Source: an uncultured bacterium
Lineage (GTDB): Bacteria; Cyanobacteriota; Vampirovibrionia; Gastranaerophilales; Gastranaerophilaceae
NCBI GenBank assembly: GCA_902792085.1
Contig: CADAYE010000006.1
Location: 1-64,000, forward strand
DNA: 64,000 nucleotides
Reading direction: 5' to 3'
The translations under genes and the position numbers were made by a program. Each line of letters opens with the position of its first letter. Positions within the stretch are counted from its first letter, which is position 1. The notes under the pieces were generated by a model, which was given only the letters and a program-made list of their open reading frames with translations, ran no database searches and was not told where the DNA came from. Below are positions 17,435 through 26,362 of the stretch, piece after piece.

Positions 17435-19702
17435 ATGTTAAAACAATCAGACAATAAATTGGAAAATGAATTATTTAAAAGTGTATATGAAAAAACACCT
17501 GACTATATTAAAAATCTTAATTTAATGAATTTTTCAAATAAGGGAGAATTTACATTTACTTTAAAAAAAGAACATTTAAAACCTTATGATGAAAAAATAA
17601 ATCCGCAAGGACTTAATCTTGAAGAATGGTTTGCAGGATATGCAAAAGAAGCCAAGGTCTCAACTGCAGGGATAAGAGGACCTCAAAATATTTTAAATCC
17701 GCAGGATACAAGATTTCCTATCAATTTGGTAGGTATAGTTCTTGCAACCTTAGCAAAAGCACTTGTTGCGAAAGAAAAATACCCTAACAAGCGAATTGTA
17801 AAAGTCGCAGGGTGTGAAGTTCGTTATAATTCACAACTGTTTCTTGATGCAATAGCAAGAATACAAGCAGCACAAGGAATTGAAACACTTGTACCGCAAG
17901 ACAGAAAAACCATTCCTATTTGGCTTGCTTCATTTTTGGCATTTAAACTTGATTTGCTCGGAGGAGAATACATTACATCAAGTCATGGTATTTCTGTAAA
18001 AAACGCAACAAAAGACTTGAATTGTCAGGGAAGTCAATATTTACCTGAAGAATCAATGGAATTTGTAGATAAAATTCAGCAAATATTTGACGAAACAAAT
18101 AAAAACGGCTCTTATGAAATTAAAATTTCGGCAAAAAATAACCCGCTTATTAATGAAAAAGCAATGGCAAATATTCAAGACGGAGTTAATCTTTATGTTG
18201 AATATCTCAAATCAGGAGTTGCTCAGGATATTAACCTTGACTTAATCAAAAATTATGAGTCAAAAATTGTTGTTGAATGTGTTGGGGGAAGCGCTTACAG
18301 AACTTTATCAAGAGTTTTGGACAAATTGGGAATTTTAGATAAATTTGCGTGGTTTAACACAGAAGAAACACCGTTTTTCCACGGAATTGGCAAATATGAT
18401 TACACTCCTAAAGGAGAAAAGGCGTTTTATGATTACTCGGTTGATGCAACAGTTGTTGCAAAAAAATCAGACGGAACAAAGTTTTTCCCTGTAATTGAAA
18501 CCATGGGTTATGATAAAAAGTTAAAAGATTACCCAATTGGAACAGCAGTATTAATTACAGACCCTGATCATGACAGACTTACCGTAACGCAAATTGAAGG
18601 GGTTAATGCAATTGGTGCCCTTAATGCCCTCGGTATAGATTATGTAAAACTTGATAATGATAGAGTTTTAACAGTATTTACAGCAAATCAGGCATTTTTA
18701 ATGATAATGGATTTTTGGACAAAACAGTTAAAATCAAAAGGTGCATGGAATACACACCCACGATTTATGATTAAAACCACAGCATCTGCGCTTTCCTGGG
18801 ATGAATGGGGTAAAAATAACAGTGTAAATGTCGTTAATGTACCTGTCGGGTTTAAAGAGATTGCAAATATAATGAAAAAAGTTGAACTTAAACTGAAAAC
18901 AAATCCTAATGATGAAGTCATTATTGATGATGTTTTTGGCAACACGATAGATTTAGGCATTAACCCCAGATTAGTCTTTGCGGGTGAAGAATCGGGCGGA
19001 ATGATTATGGGAACTGAAGAACTTATTAAATCCGAGCATGGCAGGCTTGCAGTTGCTATGAGAGAAAAAAGTGCAACTGAAGCAATAGTTGTTGCATCAG
19101 CCTTAATTTCAAAACTAAAAGAAAAATCTTTATCTCAATATCTATCAGATGTATTTCAAGAAAATAAGATTATCGGAAGATTTGACACAAGGGTAGATAT
19201 TGCATATTACAACGAATCAGAACCGGATATTAACAAATTAAAACTTGATAAAATCGCAGGAGAAGAAAAACGCACACTAAACGATACTTTTTATCTTTCA
19301 ATGGCTATTGCGCTCAAAAAAGGCAAAATAACTCTTGACGGCATAAAAGATATCTTAAATAACAAATTTAACAATGAGGGTTTAACTTTTAATAATCTAA
19401 AGTCTGTTAAATTTGTCGGAGATGGAACATATTTAGAATTTGCAGATAAATATATTGAAATCAGACCATCAGGAACTGATGCTAAAACAAAAGCCTACGG
19501 CGGAGGGTTAAATAAAGACGATATTCAGAAATATGCCACGATTTTAGGCAATTATTCAGGCGAAAGAACACAACTGCATAAAGAACTGATATCAGAAGAA
19601 CTTTACAAAAACTGCAAAAAACTTGCGATGGAATATTATCTTGCATTTGTTGATAAAGATGCAAATAATGAACCGTTTGAAATTCCACAGTACAATTTTT
19701 AA
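17435..19702 (+). CDS. Alpha-D-phosphohexomutase (phosphoglucomutase/phosphomannomutase-like)
   Basis: 755 residues from the ATG at 17435, which has GGGAG 9 bp upstream; an in-frame start 42 bp earlier lacks a ribosome site. Superfamily motifs in order: phosphoserine loop TSSHG at 181-185 (S183 the likely phospho-acceptor), metal loop DPDHDRL at 376-382, sugar-binding GEESGG, and phosphate-binding RPSGTDAKTK near the C-terminus. The family usually has 450-600 residues, so this one is long: extra sequence lies between the Ser and metal loops and before the final domain. It interconverts hexose 1- and 6-phosphates; glucose or mannose specificity is not evident. Confidence 0.85.
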   Translation: MLKQSDNKLENELFKSVYEKTPDYIKNLNLMNFSNKGEFTFTLKKEHLKPYDEKINPQGLNLEEWFAGYAKEAKVSTAGIRGPQNILNPQDTRFPINLVGIVLATLAKALVAKEKYPNKRIVKVAGCEVRYNSQLFLDAIARIQAAQGIETLVPQDRKTIPIWLASFLAFKLDLLGGEYITSSHGISVKNATKDLNCQGSQYLPEESMEFVDKIQQIFDETNKNGSYEIKISAKNNPLINEKAMANIQDGVNLYVEYLKSGVAQDINLDLIKNYESKIVVECVGGSAYRTLSRVLDKLGILDKFAWFNTEETPFFHGIGKYDYTPKGEKAFYDYSVDATVVAKKSDGTKFFPVIETMGYDKKLKDYPIGTAVLITDPDHDRLTVTQIEGVNAIGALNALGIDYVKLDNDRVLTVFTANQAFLMIMDFWTKQLKSKGAWNTHPRFMIKTTASALSWDEWGKNNSVNVVNVPVGFKEIANIMKKVELKLKTNPNDEVIIDDVFGNTIDLGINPRLVFAGEESGGMIMGTEELIKSEHGRLAVAMREKSATEAIVVASALISKLKEKSLSQYLSDVFQENKIIGRFDTRVDIAYYNESEPDINKLKLDKIAGEEKRTLNDTFYLSMAIALKKGKITLDGIKDILNNKFNNEGLTFNNLKSVKFVGDGTYLEFADKYIEIRPSGTDAKTKAYGGGLNKDDIQKYATILGNYSGERTQLHKELISEELYKNCKKLAMEYYLAFVDKDANNEPFEIPQYNF

Positions 19703-19719
19703 CTTTACATAAAAAATAT

Positions 19720-19882
19720 GGTAATTATATACTATTTTACAGTAGCATGTCATTGCGATACAAAGCGAACAGGCGAAATAATAATGAGCCTTGTGAGCCT
19801 GTATGTGTCGGCGAATTCGTCGGAAAGCCATTTCCTACTCGCAATGACAGACATATTTACTGTAACATTGTATATAGTTACC
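19720..19882. repeat. 163-bp palindromic unit (MITE-like)
   Basis: The outer ~25 bp at each end are inverted repeats with four mismatches (GGTAATTATATAC...TTACAGTA against its reverse complement at 19858-19882). An inner perfect 11-bp pair is TGTCATTGCGA (19748-19758) and TCGCAATGACA (19839-19849). No gene is encoded. The length, nested symmetry and lack of coding content fit a non-autonomous mobile unit or a dispersed palindromic repeat. It fills most of the gap after the phosphohexomutase gene. Confidence 0.7.
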
Positions 19883-19924
19883 AAAAATATTATCAGTAAT
19901 TTTTGTTCAACAAAACCCCATGAC

Positions 19925-19952
19925 AGATTTCTTTGATAGCCCAAAGAAATCT
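19925..19952. repeat. Hairpin with 11-bp perfect stem
   Basis: AGATTTCTTTG (19925-19935) pairs with CAAAGAAATCT (19942-19952) around a 6-base loop. No T run follows, so it is not a standard terminator. The rest of 19953-20119 shows only AT-rich sequence and the likely promoter of the GntR-type gene. Confidence 0.5.
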
Positions 19953-20119
19953 ATCGGGAAAATGGTGAGCACTAAGAAAGTTTTAATCTCTCGATTACGA
20001 CCAATAATGTGTTTTATGTAAATAATTTTTAAAATGATATATTAGGTAGCAAAAAAAATCTTGATGTTTTTTTACACATAGTATATCATTAGAAAATAAA
20101 ATTTATAAGGGCAAGAGGC

Positions 20120-21280
20120 ATGAACAAAGAATATATTTTTCCAAAAAAATCTGATTATAAGGTTATAAGCATTTCTGATGTCGATATTGAATTGCCTGCT
20201 TTAAAAAATATCAGTGAATCTAAGTCGGTAGTTATCGGGAAATGGCTTATGAAATATATTGAAAAATCTCTTAAATCTAATAAAATTCAAATAAACAATA
20301 TCATGCCATCAAAGGCTGATTTTGCCTATAAATTAGGTGTCAGTATCGGAACCATGCAAAATGCTTTCAGATACATTGAGGACTTGGGTTATGTAGAATC
20401 AAAACAGTGCATCGGAACACTCGTAAGAGATTACAAAAAGCCTGTTACTACAATGAGAAAACTTACCTCAAAAAGAGATTTGGCATCGGAAGCAATTAAA
20501 AGATATATTCAGATTAACAGTTATAAAAAAGACATGACATTACCATCATCAAGAACAGTTGCAGCATTAATCGGTTACAGTGCAAATACAACTCGACTTG
20601 CACTTGATTATTTGTGTGCTCAGGGAATATTGGAGCATAAATTTAAGAATGCAAATGAATACGGATGGGTAATCAAAACTCTTGATTTTGATTTTAGTTC
20701 CGAGATTTCCACAAAATCAAAGACTTTGGTAGATATGGTTGTTAATGATTTGGAAAATTATATTTCAAATAATCTAAAAGCAGGAGATAAGATCCCTCCG
20801 CATAGTGAACTTGCACAAAAGTTGAAAGCAAGTTTAAAAACTGTTCATGATGCGCTTAAAATTTTAGCGGACAGAGGTATTTTACTTCCAAGGCGCGGTA
20901 AATATGGTACAACAGTCATAAAAATTCCTAATGATAAAACATTGTCAGTCAAACCTGAAATGTCAATTTTTGCCTCGGCAAAAGATACAGCATTTTATCA
21001 TTATGAAAAAACACAAAATAAGATTAAGCGAATGATTGCGGAAGAATATGATATTGGAGAAAAATTACCATCAATTATTGAAATGTCAAAGATGCTTGAT
21101 TTAAGCCCGAATACAATCCGTAAAGCATTTCATAATCTTGCAAAGGAAGGATACCTTGTATTTTCAAGAGGTCGTTACGGCGGAACATTTATTATAGATA
21201 TTCCTGAAATCGAACAACAAACCTTTAAGTGGCTTGCTGTTAATCCGCAATATGTCATGGAAGAACAGGGGGTTAATTAA
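20120..21280 (+). CDS. Regulator built of four tandem GntR-type winged helices
   Basis: 386 residues, ATG preceded by AGAGG. Four successive segments have the GntR winged-helix pattern (helix, PS/PP turn, recognition helix with T-x-x-x-A, G-Y/I-L wing): ~37-104 (MPSKADFAYKLGVSIGTMQN, LGYVES), ~118-186 (LPSSRTVAALIGYSANTTRL, QGILEH), ~202-269 (IPPHSELAQKLKASLKTVHD, RGILLPRRGKYGT) and ~292-360 (LPSIIEMSKMLDLSPNTIRK, EGYLVFSRGRYGGT). No FCD, UTRA or aminotransferase effector domain is present, which GntR regulators normally have. It may read long or multipart operators, or act as a DNA-architecture protein. Targets are unknown. Confidence 0.8.
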   Translation: MNKEYIFPKKSDYKVISISDVDIELPALKNISESKSVVIGKWLMKYIEKSLKSNKIQINNIMPSKADFAYKLGVSIGTMQNAFRYIEDLGYVESKQCIGTLVRDYKKPVTTMRKLTSKRDLASEAIKRYIQINSYKKDMTLPSSRTVAALIGYSANTTRLALDYLCAQGILEHKFKNANEYGWVIKTLDFDFSSEISTKSKTLVDMVVNDLENYISNNLKAGDKIPPHSELAQKLKASLKTVHDALKILADRGILLPRRGKYGTTVIKIPNDKTLSVKPEMSIFASAKDTAFYHYEKTQNKIKRMIAEEYDIGEKLPSIIEMSKMLDLSPNTIRKAFHNLAKEGYLVFSRGRYGGTFIIDIPEIEQQTFKWLAVNPQYVMEEQGVN

Positions 21281-21290
21281 TTATTCCTGT

Positions 21291-23585
21291 TTAATCTACA
21301 TTAACAGGTTCGCGCATAATTTTTTCTATTGCTTCTCTTGCTGTGAATACAAGCACTTCAGGTATATTATCAATTACCGTTAATTGTCTTAAAACATCAA
21401 CAGTTCTTTTGAAGGCTCTTACAATATCGCCTTCTCCGACATCTCGCATTGAACCTGTTATGGTTTCCCACTCTGCACCCTCGACCCAGAGTTCTGTCAT
21501 TGAACTGAAATAAGGGTTTATATACAACGGAGTTTCAATATTATAATAATTTTGTATTTTTTCTAATTTACGCTTAATATTTCTGATTTTATTTAATGTT
21601 TTTCTGACTTGTTCGGAAAACGGAACATAAGGTATTTCCATTCTCAAATCTTCGGTCGTAATAGCGCAAATCACCCCTGCAAGTTGAGCCGGCGTTAGTT
21701 CTTCCAATAGTCCCGAAAAAATTATTTCTGCAAGATATAATTCGTTTTCACTTCGTATTTGCGAGGTTGTTTTGCCTTTTTCTGTCGGGTAATCGTTTAC
21801 GAGATAGCCGTATTCTTCTAAAACTTTGCGGTGTGATAAAAATTTGTTCCAGTAAATATCTTTCTGGTTTTCAATTTCTTTGAGCAGTTGATTTTTCTTT
21901 GATTCAATCCGTTTTGTTACTTCAATATTTTTTGTGTGTTTTTTGTAGAACTTGCAGTTGTCACACGCAAATGCCTGCATCTTCCTTAGTTCATCTTTAT
22001 TGCGCTGACCGAATTCAATTACTTCAGGCGAAAGAGGTCTTTTGCGTTTTTTCTCCTGCGCAAGAATTTTTTTATAAGTCTGTCTGTTTTGAACATATAA
22101 AAATCTGATCCGGTCATATTTGAGCAAATCATCATCAGTTTGTTTATACGGGCAAATAAATGACCTTTCTTCAAGTTCTCTGTCATAATTATCCATCATT
22201 GCCAAAATTGGTTTGAGTCGGTAATCTGATGAGTAGTAACCAAAACTTTTTAAAATCAGTTCTTTTGATTCATCTAAATCAAATCTTTGCAATAAGTTTA
22301 AAACCATTGAATAACTTGGAGAAAACTTACTCTCTAACGGATTAGAGCCACTTTGGACAAGATTTGCGACTTCTTCAGGCGACTGGAATGATGTCCCGAC
22401 AACGGTTACATAGCCGACTTCGTCCATGCCTCTGCGTCCTGCTCTGCCCGACATTTGCAAAAATTCATTTGCCGTAAGCATTCTGTGACCTGAATCCGTT
22501 CGTTTGCTTACAGAACTTATTACGGTTGAACGCGCAGGCATGTTTATCCCAGCCGCAAGTGTTTCGGTTGCAAAAACAACCTTGATTAAGCCCTGCTGAA
22601 AGAGTTTTTCTACTAAATTTTTCCACGCAGGCAAAAGTCCGGCATGATGTGATGCTACCCCCTGTACTAAATATTCAATGTTTTTGTTTCCGTAAAGATG
22701 CGGATTATCCGCTATAAATTCGTCAATAAATTCTCGGATTTTTTGCTGTTCTTCTTTAGTATTGAGTTCTAAGCCGGAACATTTTTCCATCTGTTCGTCG
22801 CATTTTTTGCGTGAAAATGTAAAAAATATTGCAGGCAGCATGTCCTGATTATACAAATTTGAAATAATTTGTTTTACATAAGATTTTTTGCGCTTATCCC
22901 GACCGCCTTTTGCCCATTGAGGTTTTTCCGGTCTGATTTTGGTATTCAACTGTCCTGACGGAGTTAGTAAAGGCAGTAATTTAAGCGGTTGTGAACTGTC
23001 AAAATAGTAGTATCTCAATGGTACAGGACGGAAATCCGTATTAACAAGTTTTGTTTTTGAGTGAACTGTATTTATCCAGTCTGTAAGTTCCTGACCGTTT
23101 GCAACCGTAGCAGACAACGCAATAATCTGAATATTTGTAGGACAGTAAATAATACTTTCTTCCCAGACTGTTCCTCTTTGTTCGTCATTCATATAGTGAA
23201 CTTCGTCTAAAACAACATATTTTACATTTTTTAAGTTATCAGCAACCGCACCAAAATTTGTTCCGTATAGCATGTTACGAAAAACTTCGGTTGTCATAAT
23301 GACAATTTGTGCATTACGATTGATAGTTGTGTCACCTGTTAAAAGCCCGACATTGTCTTGCCCGTATTGTTCGCAAAAATCATAGAACTTTTGATTTGAG
23401 AGTGCTTTTAATGGCGTAGTGTAAAATATTCGCACATTCTCTTTCAGGGCATTATTTATTGCATGCTGCGCTATAACAGTTTTGCCTGCACCTGTCGGTG
23501 CACATACTACAACACTTTCTCCTTTATCTATAATTTCACACGCTTCCTTTTGAAAATCATCAAGTTCAAACGGAAATTCACTCAT
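21291..23585 (-). CDS. Ski2/Mtr4-like DEVH-box RNA helicase
   Basis: 764 residues. Walker A APTGAGKT is at 29-36, DEVH at 127-130, SAT (ALSATV) follows, and motif VI is QMSGRAGRRGMD. A Cys pair region (ACDNCKFYKKH) and a C-terminal DSHCT-like domain (YLAEIIFSGLLEELTPAQLA, GVICAITTEDLR) mark the Ski2/Dob1 class, which unwinds structured RNA 3' to 5'. Homologues occur in cyanobacteria and actinobacteria and are thought to aid RNA turnover. Its ATG overlaps the stop of the upstream kinase-like gene by one base. Confidence 0.88.
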   Translation of the reverse strand: MSEFPFELDDFQKEACEIIDKGESVVVCAPTGAGKTVIAQHAINNALKENVRIFYTTPLKALSNQKFYDFCEQYGQDNVGLLTGDTTINRNAQIVIMTTEVFRNMLYGTNFGAVADNLKNVKYVVLDEVHYMNDEQRGTVWEESIIYCPTNIQIIALSATVANGQELTDWINTVHSKTKLVNTDFRPVPLRYYYFDSSQPLKLLPLLTPSGQLNTKIRPEKPQWAKGGRDKRKKSYVKQIISNLYNQDMLPAIFFTFSRKKCDEQMEKCSGLELNTKEEQQKIREFIDEFIADNPHLYGNKNIEYLVQGVASHHAGLLPAWKNLVEKLFQQGLIKVVFATETLAAGINMPARSTVISSVSKRTDSGHRMLTANEFLQMSGRAGRRGMDEVGYVTVVGTSFQSPEEVANLVQSGSNPLESKFSPSYSMVLNLLQRFDLDESKELILKSFGYYSSDYRLKPILAMMDNYDRELEERSFICPYKQTDDDLLKYDRIRFLYVQNRQTYKKILAQEKKRKRPLSPEVIEFGQRNKDELRKMQAFACDNCKFYKKHTKNIEVTKRIESKKNQLLKEIENQKDIYWNKFLSHRKVLEEYGYLVNDYPTEKGKTTSQIRSENELYLAEIIFSGLLEELTPAQLAGVICAITTEDLRMEIPYVPFSEQVRKTLNKIRNIKRKLEKIQNYYNIETPLYINPYFSSMTELWVEGAEWETITGSMRDVGEGDIVRAFKRTVDVLRQLTVIDNIPEVLVFTAREAIEKIMREPVNVD

Positions 23586-24106
23586 TACTTGTTTTTTAAC
23601 TCCTCAACTATCCATGAAACCTGTTTTTTCAAATTATCATAATCCGAATTATTATCTATAATATAATCCCAATTTTTAATATGGTCTAAGCCGGTTTCAG
23701 TTACATCATTTTCTCCTGTAAGTGAACCGCCTCTTGATAAACGGGTTTGTCTTGACGCTTCGACCCTTATCGTAATTGCACCTGCGGCTTTAAAAACCTC
23801 ATATTCATGCTGAACACGAACATCAGTTACCATAATATTTCCGTCTTGTTCAAGAATTTTTTTTAGCCAATAGTCTGGGTGCTGTTCTCTGCCCCAATTC
23901 CCTAAATTAATCAAATCCTGTCTGTAAAGCGGTTTATTTTTTTCGATTTCTTCGTAAGTTAACCCTTTTTCTTTGCCGTAAGTGAGTTTTATAATGTCTC
24001 CCATGGCGCAGCGGTGAAAATCGGGCATCAAATCAAGCATAATCTTTGCTGCTGTATCTTTTCCGCTATATTGTTTCCCTGAAAAAATAATAATTTTATT
24101 TGCCAT
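23585..24106 (-). CDS. Small P-loop kinase resembling animal-type phosphomevalonate kinase
   Basis: 173 residues. The P-loop is FSGKQYSGKD at 8-17. Later strings YRQDLINLGNWGREQHPDYW, MVTDVRVQHEYEVF, AITIRVEAS and TGLDHIKNWDYIIDNN match, in order and spacing, features I recall of animal phosphomevalonate kinase (FSGKRKSGKD, VSDTRR, GLDNFGDFDWVIEN). They also fit the wider dNMP kinase/dephospho-CoA kinase fold. Mevalonate enzymes are not seen here, so a nucleotide or cofactor kinase is at least as likely. It is coupled to the helicase gene by overlap. Confidence 0.65.
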   Translation of the reverse strand: MANKIIIFSGKQYSGKDTAAKIMLDLMPDFHRCAMGDIIKLTYGKEKGLTYEEIEKNKPLYRQDLINLGNWGREQHPDYWLKKILEQDGNIMVTDVRVQHEYEVFKAAGAITIRVEASRQTRLSRGGSLTGENDVTETGLDHIKNWDYIIDNNSDYDNLKKQVSWIVEELKNK

Positions 24107-24133
24107 AACAAACTAATTATATAGGGATATTAT

Positions 24134-24352
24134 TCAAAAATCAATTAAATCACGAACTTTTACATTAAGTGCATCTGCAATATTTATTAGTAAATCAAGA
24201 CTCAATGTTCTTTTTGCTGTTTCAATTTTTGCCAAATGTTCCCTTGAAATATCAAGTATGTCAGCAAGTTTATTCTGCGAATACCCGCATTCACGTCTTT
24301 TTTCAAAAATATTTCTACCCAGAGAATAAATTTTTGTAGCCTTATTGTCCAT
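24134..24352 (-). CDS. XRE-family helix-turn-helix regulator
   Basis: 72 residues that are nearly all one HTH_3 domain: YSQNKLADILDISREHLAKI is the helix-turn-helix, followed by the short dimer helices ending ALNVKVRDLIDF. It stands 27 bp before the kinase gene on the same strand. Such single-domain proteins often repress their own promoter; the symmetric site at 24468-24489 is a candidate target. Confidence 0.85.
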   Translation of the reverse strand: MDNKATKIYSLGRNIFEKRRECGYSQNKLADILDISREHLAKIETAKRTLSLDLLINIADALNVKVRDLIDF

Positions 24353-24467
24353 AATTTAATACTAAATTATTTTATAGCATTTTGCTGTAGTCCTTATGAG
24401 AACTATGTTTTAGCCCATTTGTATATTGAATTATTATTAAGAACTGAATTATACTTTTTTAATATTG

Positions 24468-24489
24468 TATAGTTTAAAATTATACTATA
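24468..24489. promoter_or_regulatory. Symmetric site TATAGT-N10-ACTATA
   Basis: Six-base perfect arms flank AT-rich sequence between the divergent XRE gene and glycosyltransferase cassette. AATTATACT is also repeated directly at about 24447 and 24477. The 270-bp gap has no gene and is otherwise AT-rich promoter-like sequence. Confidence 0.35.
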
Positions 24490-24622
24490 GTCTAATTATA
24501 TTCATGTTGCGCAGATGATAATATTTATATACTTGCTGAAGTAAATTAATTTTAAATCTTGTAGCCCTATTGACTACATATAATTTTATGCTTAAAATAA
24601 TTGTAAATAATAAGAGAACAAA

Positions 24623-25477
24623 ATGCCAAAAATTTCAGTAATAATACCTGTTTATAATGTAGAAAAATATCTTAGAGAGTGTCTTGATAGTGTTATCCAT
24701 CAGACCATGAAAGATATTGAGATAATTTGTGTAAATGACGGATCAACAGATGGTTCATCAGATATTTTGAATGAATATTGTTCGAATGATGACAGATTTG
24801 TTATTGTTAATCAGAATAATCAGGGATTATCTGTCGCAAGAAATAACGGATTGAATTCGGCAAGTGGTGATTATATTGCTTTTATAGATTCTGACGATTA
24901 TCTTTTGAATAATGATTACTTGGAAAAATTGTACAATGCGTGTGAAAAATATAATGCTGATATTGCGGTAGCCGGAATTATTCGCGGAAATAATAAGAAA
25001 TCTTATAGAATTTTGAAGATTGAGAAAGAGGAAGTCGCGACAGAATACGAAGATAAACTTCTTATTTGCGATGTTCCTGATTCAAATTATGTGTGGAATA
25101 AATTGTATAAACGTGAAACTTTGATTGCAACCGGTATAATTTTTCCTCCGGGAAAATTGTATGAAGATTTATATTATACACATAAAGTTTTGTATTATAT
25201 GGGGAAATTGGTATCTGTATGTGGGGTAAATTATTTTTACAGAAAGCGTAAGGACAGCATAATGAAGACAAAAAATGTCAATGCAGAGACAGATCGTCAA
25301 AATGGAGATTTAGCAATACAATCTTTTTTCAAAGTGCATGGTATAAATTTTGAACAAGTTGCTACAGTTATCCAAAAATACAAATTTTGCGGGATAACTC
25401 TTTTTAAAAAAGTTCGAAAAAAGGACAAATGCAAAAATGTTTTGCTTAACACATTTAATTGGGTAACTGATGTGTAG
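24623..25477 (+). CDS. GT2-family glycosyltransferase
   Basis: 284 residues of the GT-A fold: KISVIIPVYNVEKYLRECLD at the start, VNDGSTDGS (nucleotide-sugar site), ARNNGLNSASGDYIAFIDSD with the metal-binding DSD, and a C-terminal acceptor region. It transfers a sugar from a nucleotide donor during surface polysaccharide synthesis. It opens a three-gene, very AT-rich cassette with short or overlapping junctions. The donor sugar cannot be inferred. The end (KKVRKKDKCKNV) is basic, as expected for membrane contact. Confidence 0.88.
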   Translation: MPKISVIIPVYNVEKYLRECLDSVIHQTMKDIEIICVNDGSTDGSSDILNEYCSNDDRFVIVNQNNQGLSVARNNGLNSASGDYIAFIDSDDYLLNNDYLEKLYNACEKYNADIAVAGIIRGNNKKSYRILKIEKEEVATEYEDKLLICDVPDSNYVWNKLYKRETLIATGIIFPPGKLYEDLYYTHKVLYYMGKLVSVCGVNYFYRKRKDSIMKTKNVNAETDRQNGDLAIQSFFKVHGINFEQVATVIQKYKFCGITLFKKVRKKDKCKNVLLNTFNWVTDV

Positions 25478-25486
25478 GAGTTGAAT

Positions 25487-26362
25487 ATGAGTATACCTAA
25501 AAGAATATTTTATGTATGGGGGGCTAAGGAACCAAAGAGAACTGATGTTAACTTGTGCATTAAAACATGGCAATATGCAATGCCTGATTATGAAATTATA
25601 GAAATAAATGAAGAAAGTACAGAATATTTCAATTTTCAGAAAGAATTAGAAGAAAATAAGTGGTTTAAAACTGTTTATGAACGAAAAATGTATGCTTATG
25701 TATCTGACTATGTAAGAATAAAAACCTTATATGACAATGGTGGGATATATCTGGATACTGATGTTACAACCATAAAATCATTCGAACCTTTTTTGAATGA
25801 GCCTGCCTTTGTCGGTTTACAGTCTGATAAAGATATTACACATGATATTGTCGAGCCGGCTATTTTGGGCGCTCAAAAAGGTAATGAATTTTTAGGACAG
25901 ATTAAAGACTTTTATAGTCAGGATATATGGTCTTTGCCTATTTATAATATGCCCCAAATTTTCGGACATTTTATAAAAATTAATTTTGGAAATTTTGTCA
26001 ACCGACCACGAGAAGAACAAGAAATTGTAAGATATAATTCGTTAACAATATATCCCGAAAGGTACTTTATTCCATTCCGTTACGGAGAAAAGTTTGTTCC
26101 GAAGTGTATAAAAGAGGATACATATTCTATACACTGGTTTGGTGCAAGCTGGATTAAACCGGAAATTATTTTCTTTTTAGAGAATAAACATATTTATCCT
26201 GTTGAGGTTATAGATAAAAAATATGATTTATGTCAAAATTCCAGCGCTAAAAATAATTTTTTTGAAAATATTTTTTCGATTAAAAATTCAATAAATAAAA
26301 AGTTCAAGATAGTAACATTATTATTCTACAAATTTAGAATTGCAAGGGGAAATGCATTATGA
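25487..26362 (+). CDS. GT32-like (OCH1/capsular) glycosyltransferase
   Basis: 291 residues from the ATG at 25487, which sits 6 bp after TAGGAG; a TTG at 25481 would leave no spacing. IPKRIFYVWG at the start and SDYVRIKTLYDNGGIYLDTD (DxD metal site) are the GT32/DXD-sugar-binding signature. Enzymes of this type add galactose or mannose to capsular or O-antigen repeat units. It follows the first GT by 9 bp and overlaps the next gene by 4 bp (ATGA), so translation is coupled. Confidence 0.88.
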   Translation: MSIPKRIFYVWGAKEPKRTDVNLCIKTWQYAMPDYEIIEINEESTEYFNFQKELEENKWFKTVYERKMYAYVSDYVRIKTLYDNGGIYLDTDVTTIKSFEPFLNEPAFVGLQSDKDITHDIVEPAILGAQKGNEFLGQIKDFYSQDIWSLPIYNMPQIFGHFIKINFGNFVNRPREEQEIVRYNSLTIYPERYFIPFRYGEKFVPKCIKEDTYSIHWFGASWIKPEIIFFLENKHIYPVEVIDKKYDLCQNSSAKNNFFENIFSIKNSINKKFKIVTLLFYKFRIARGNAL

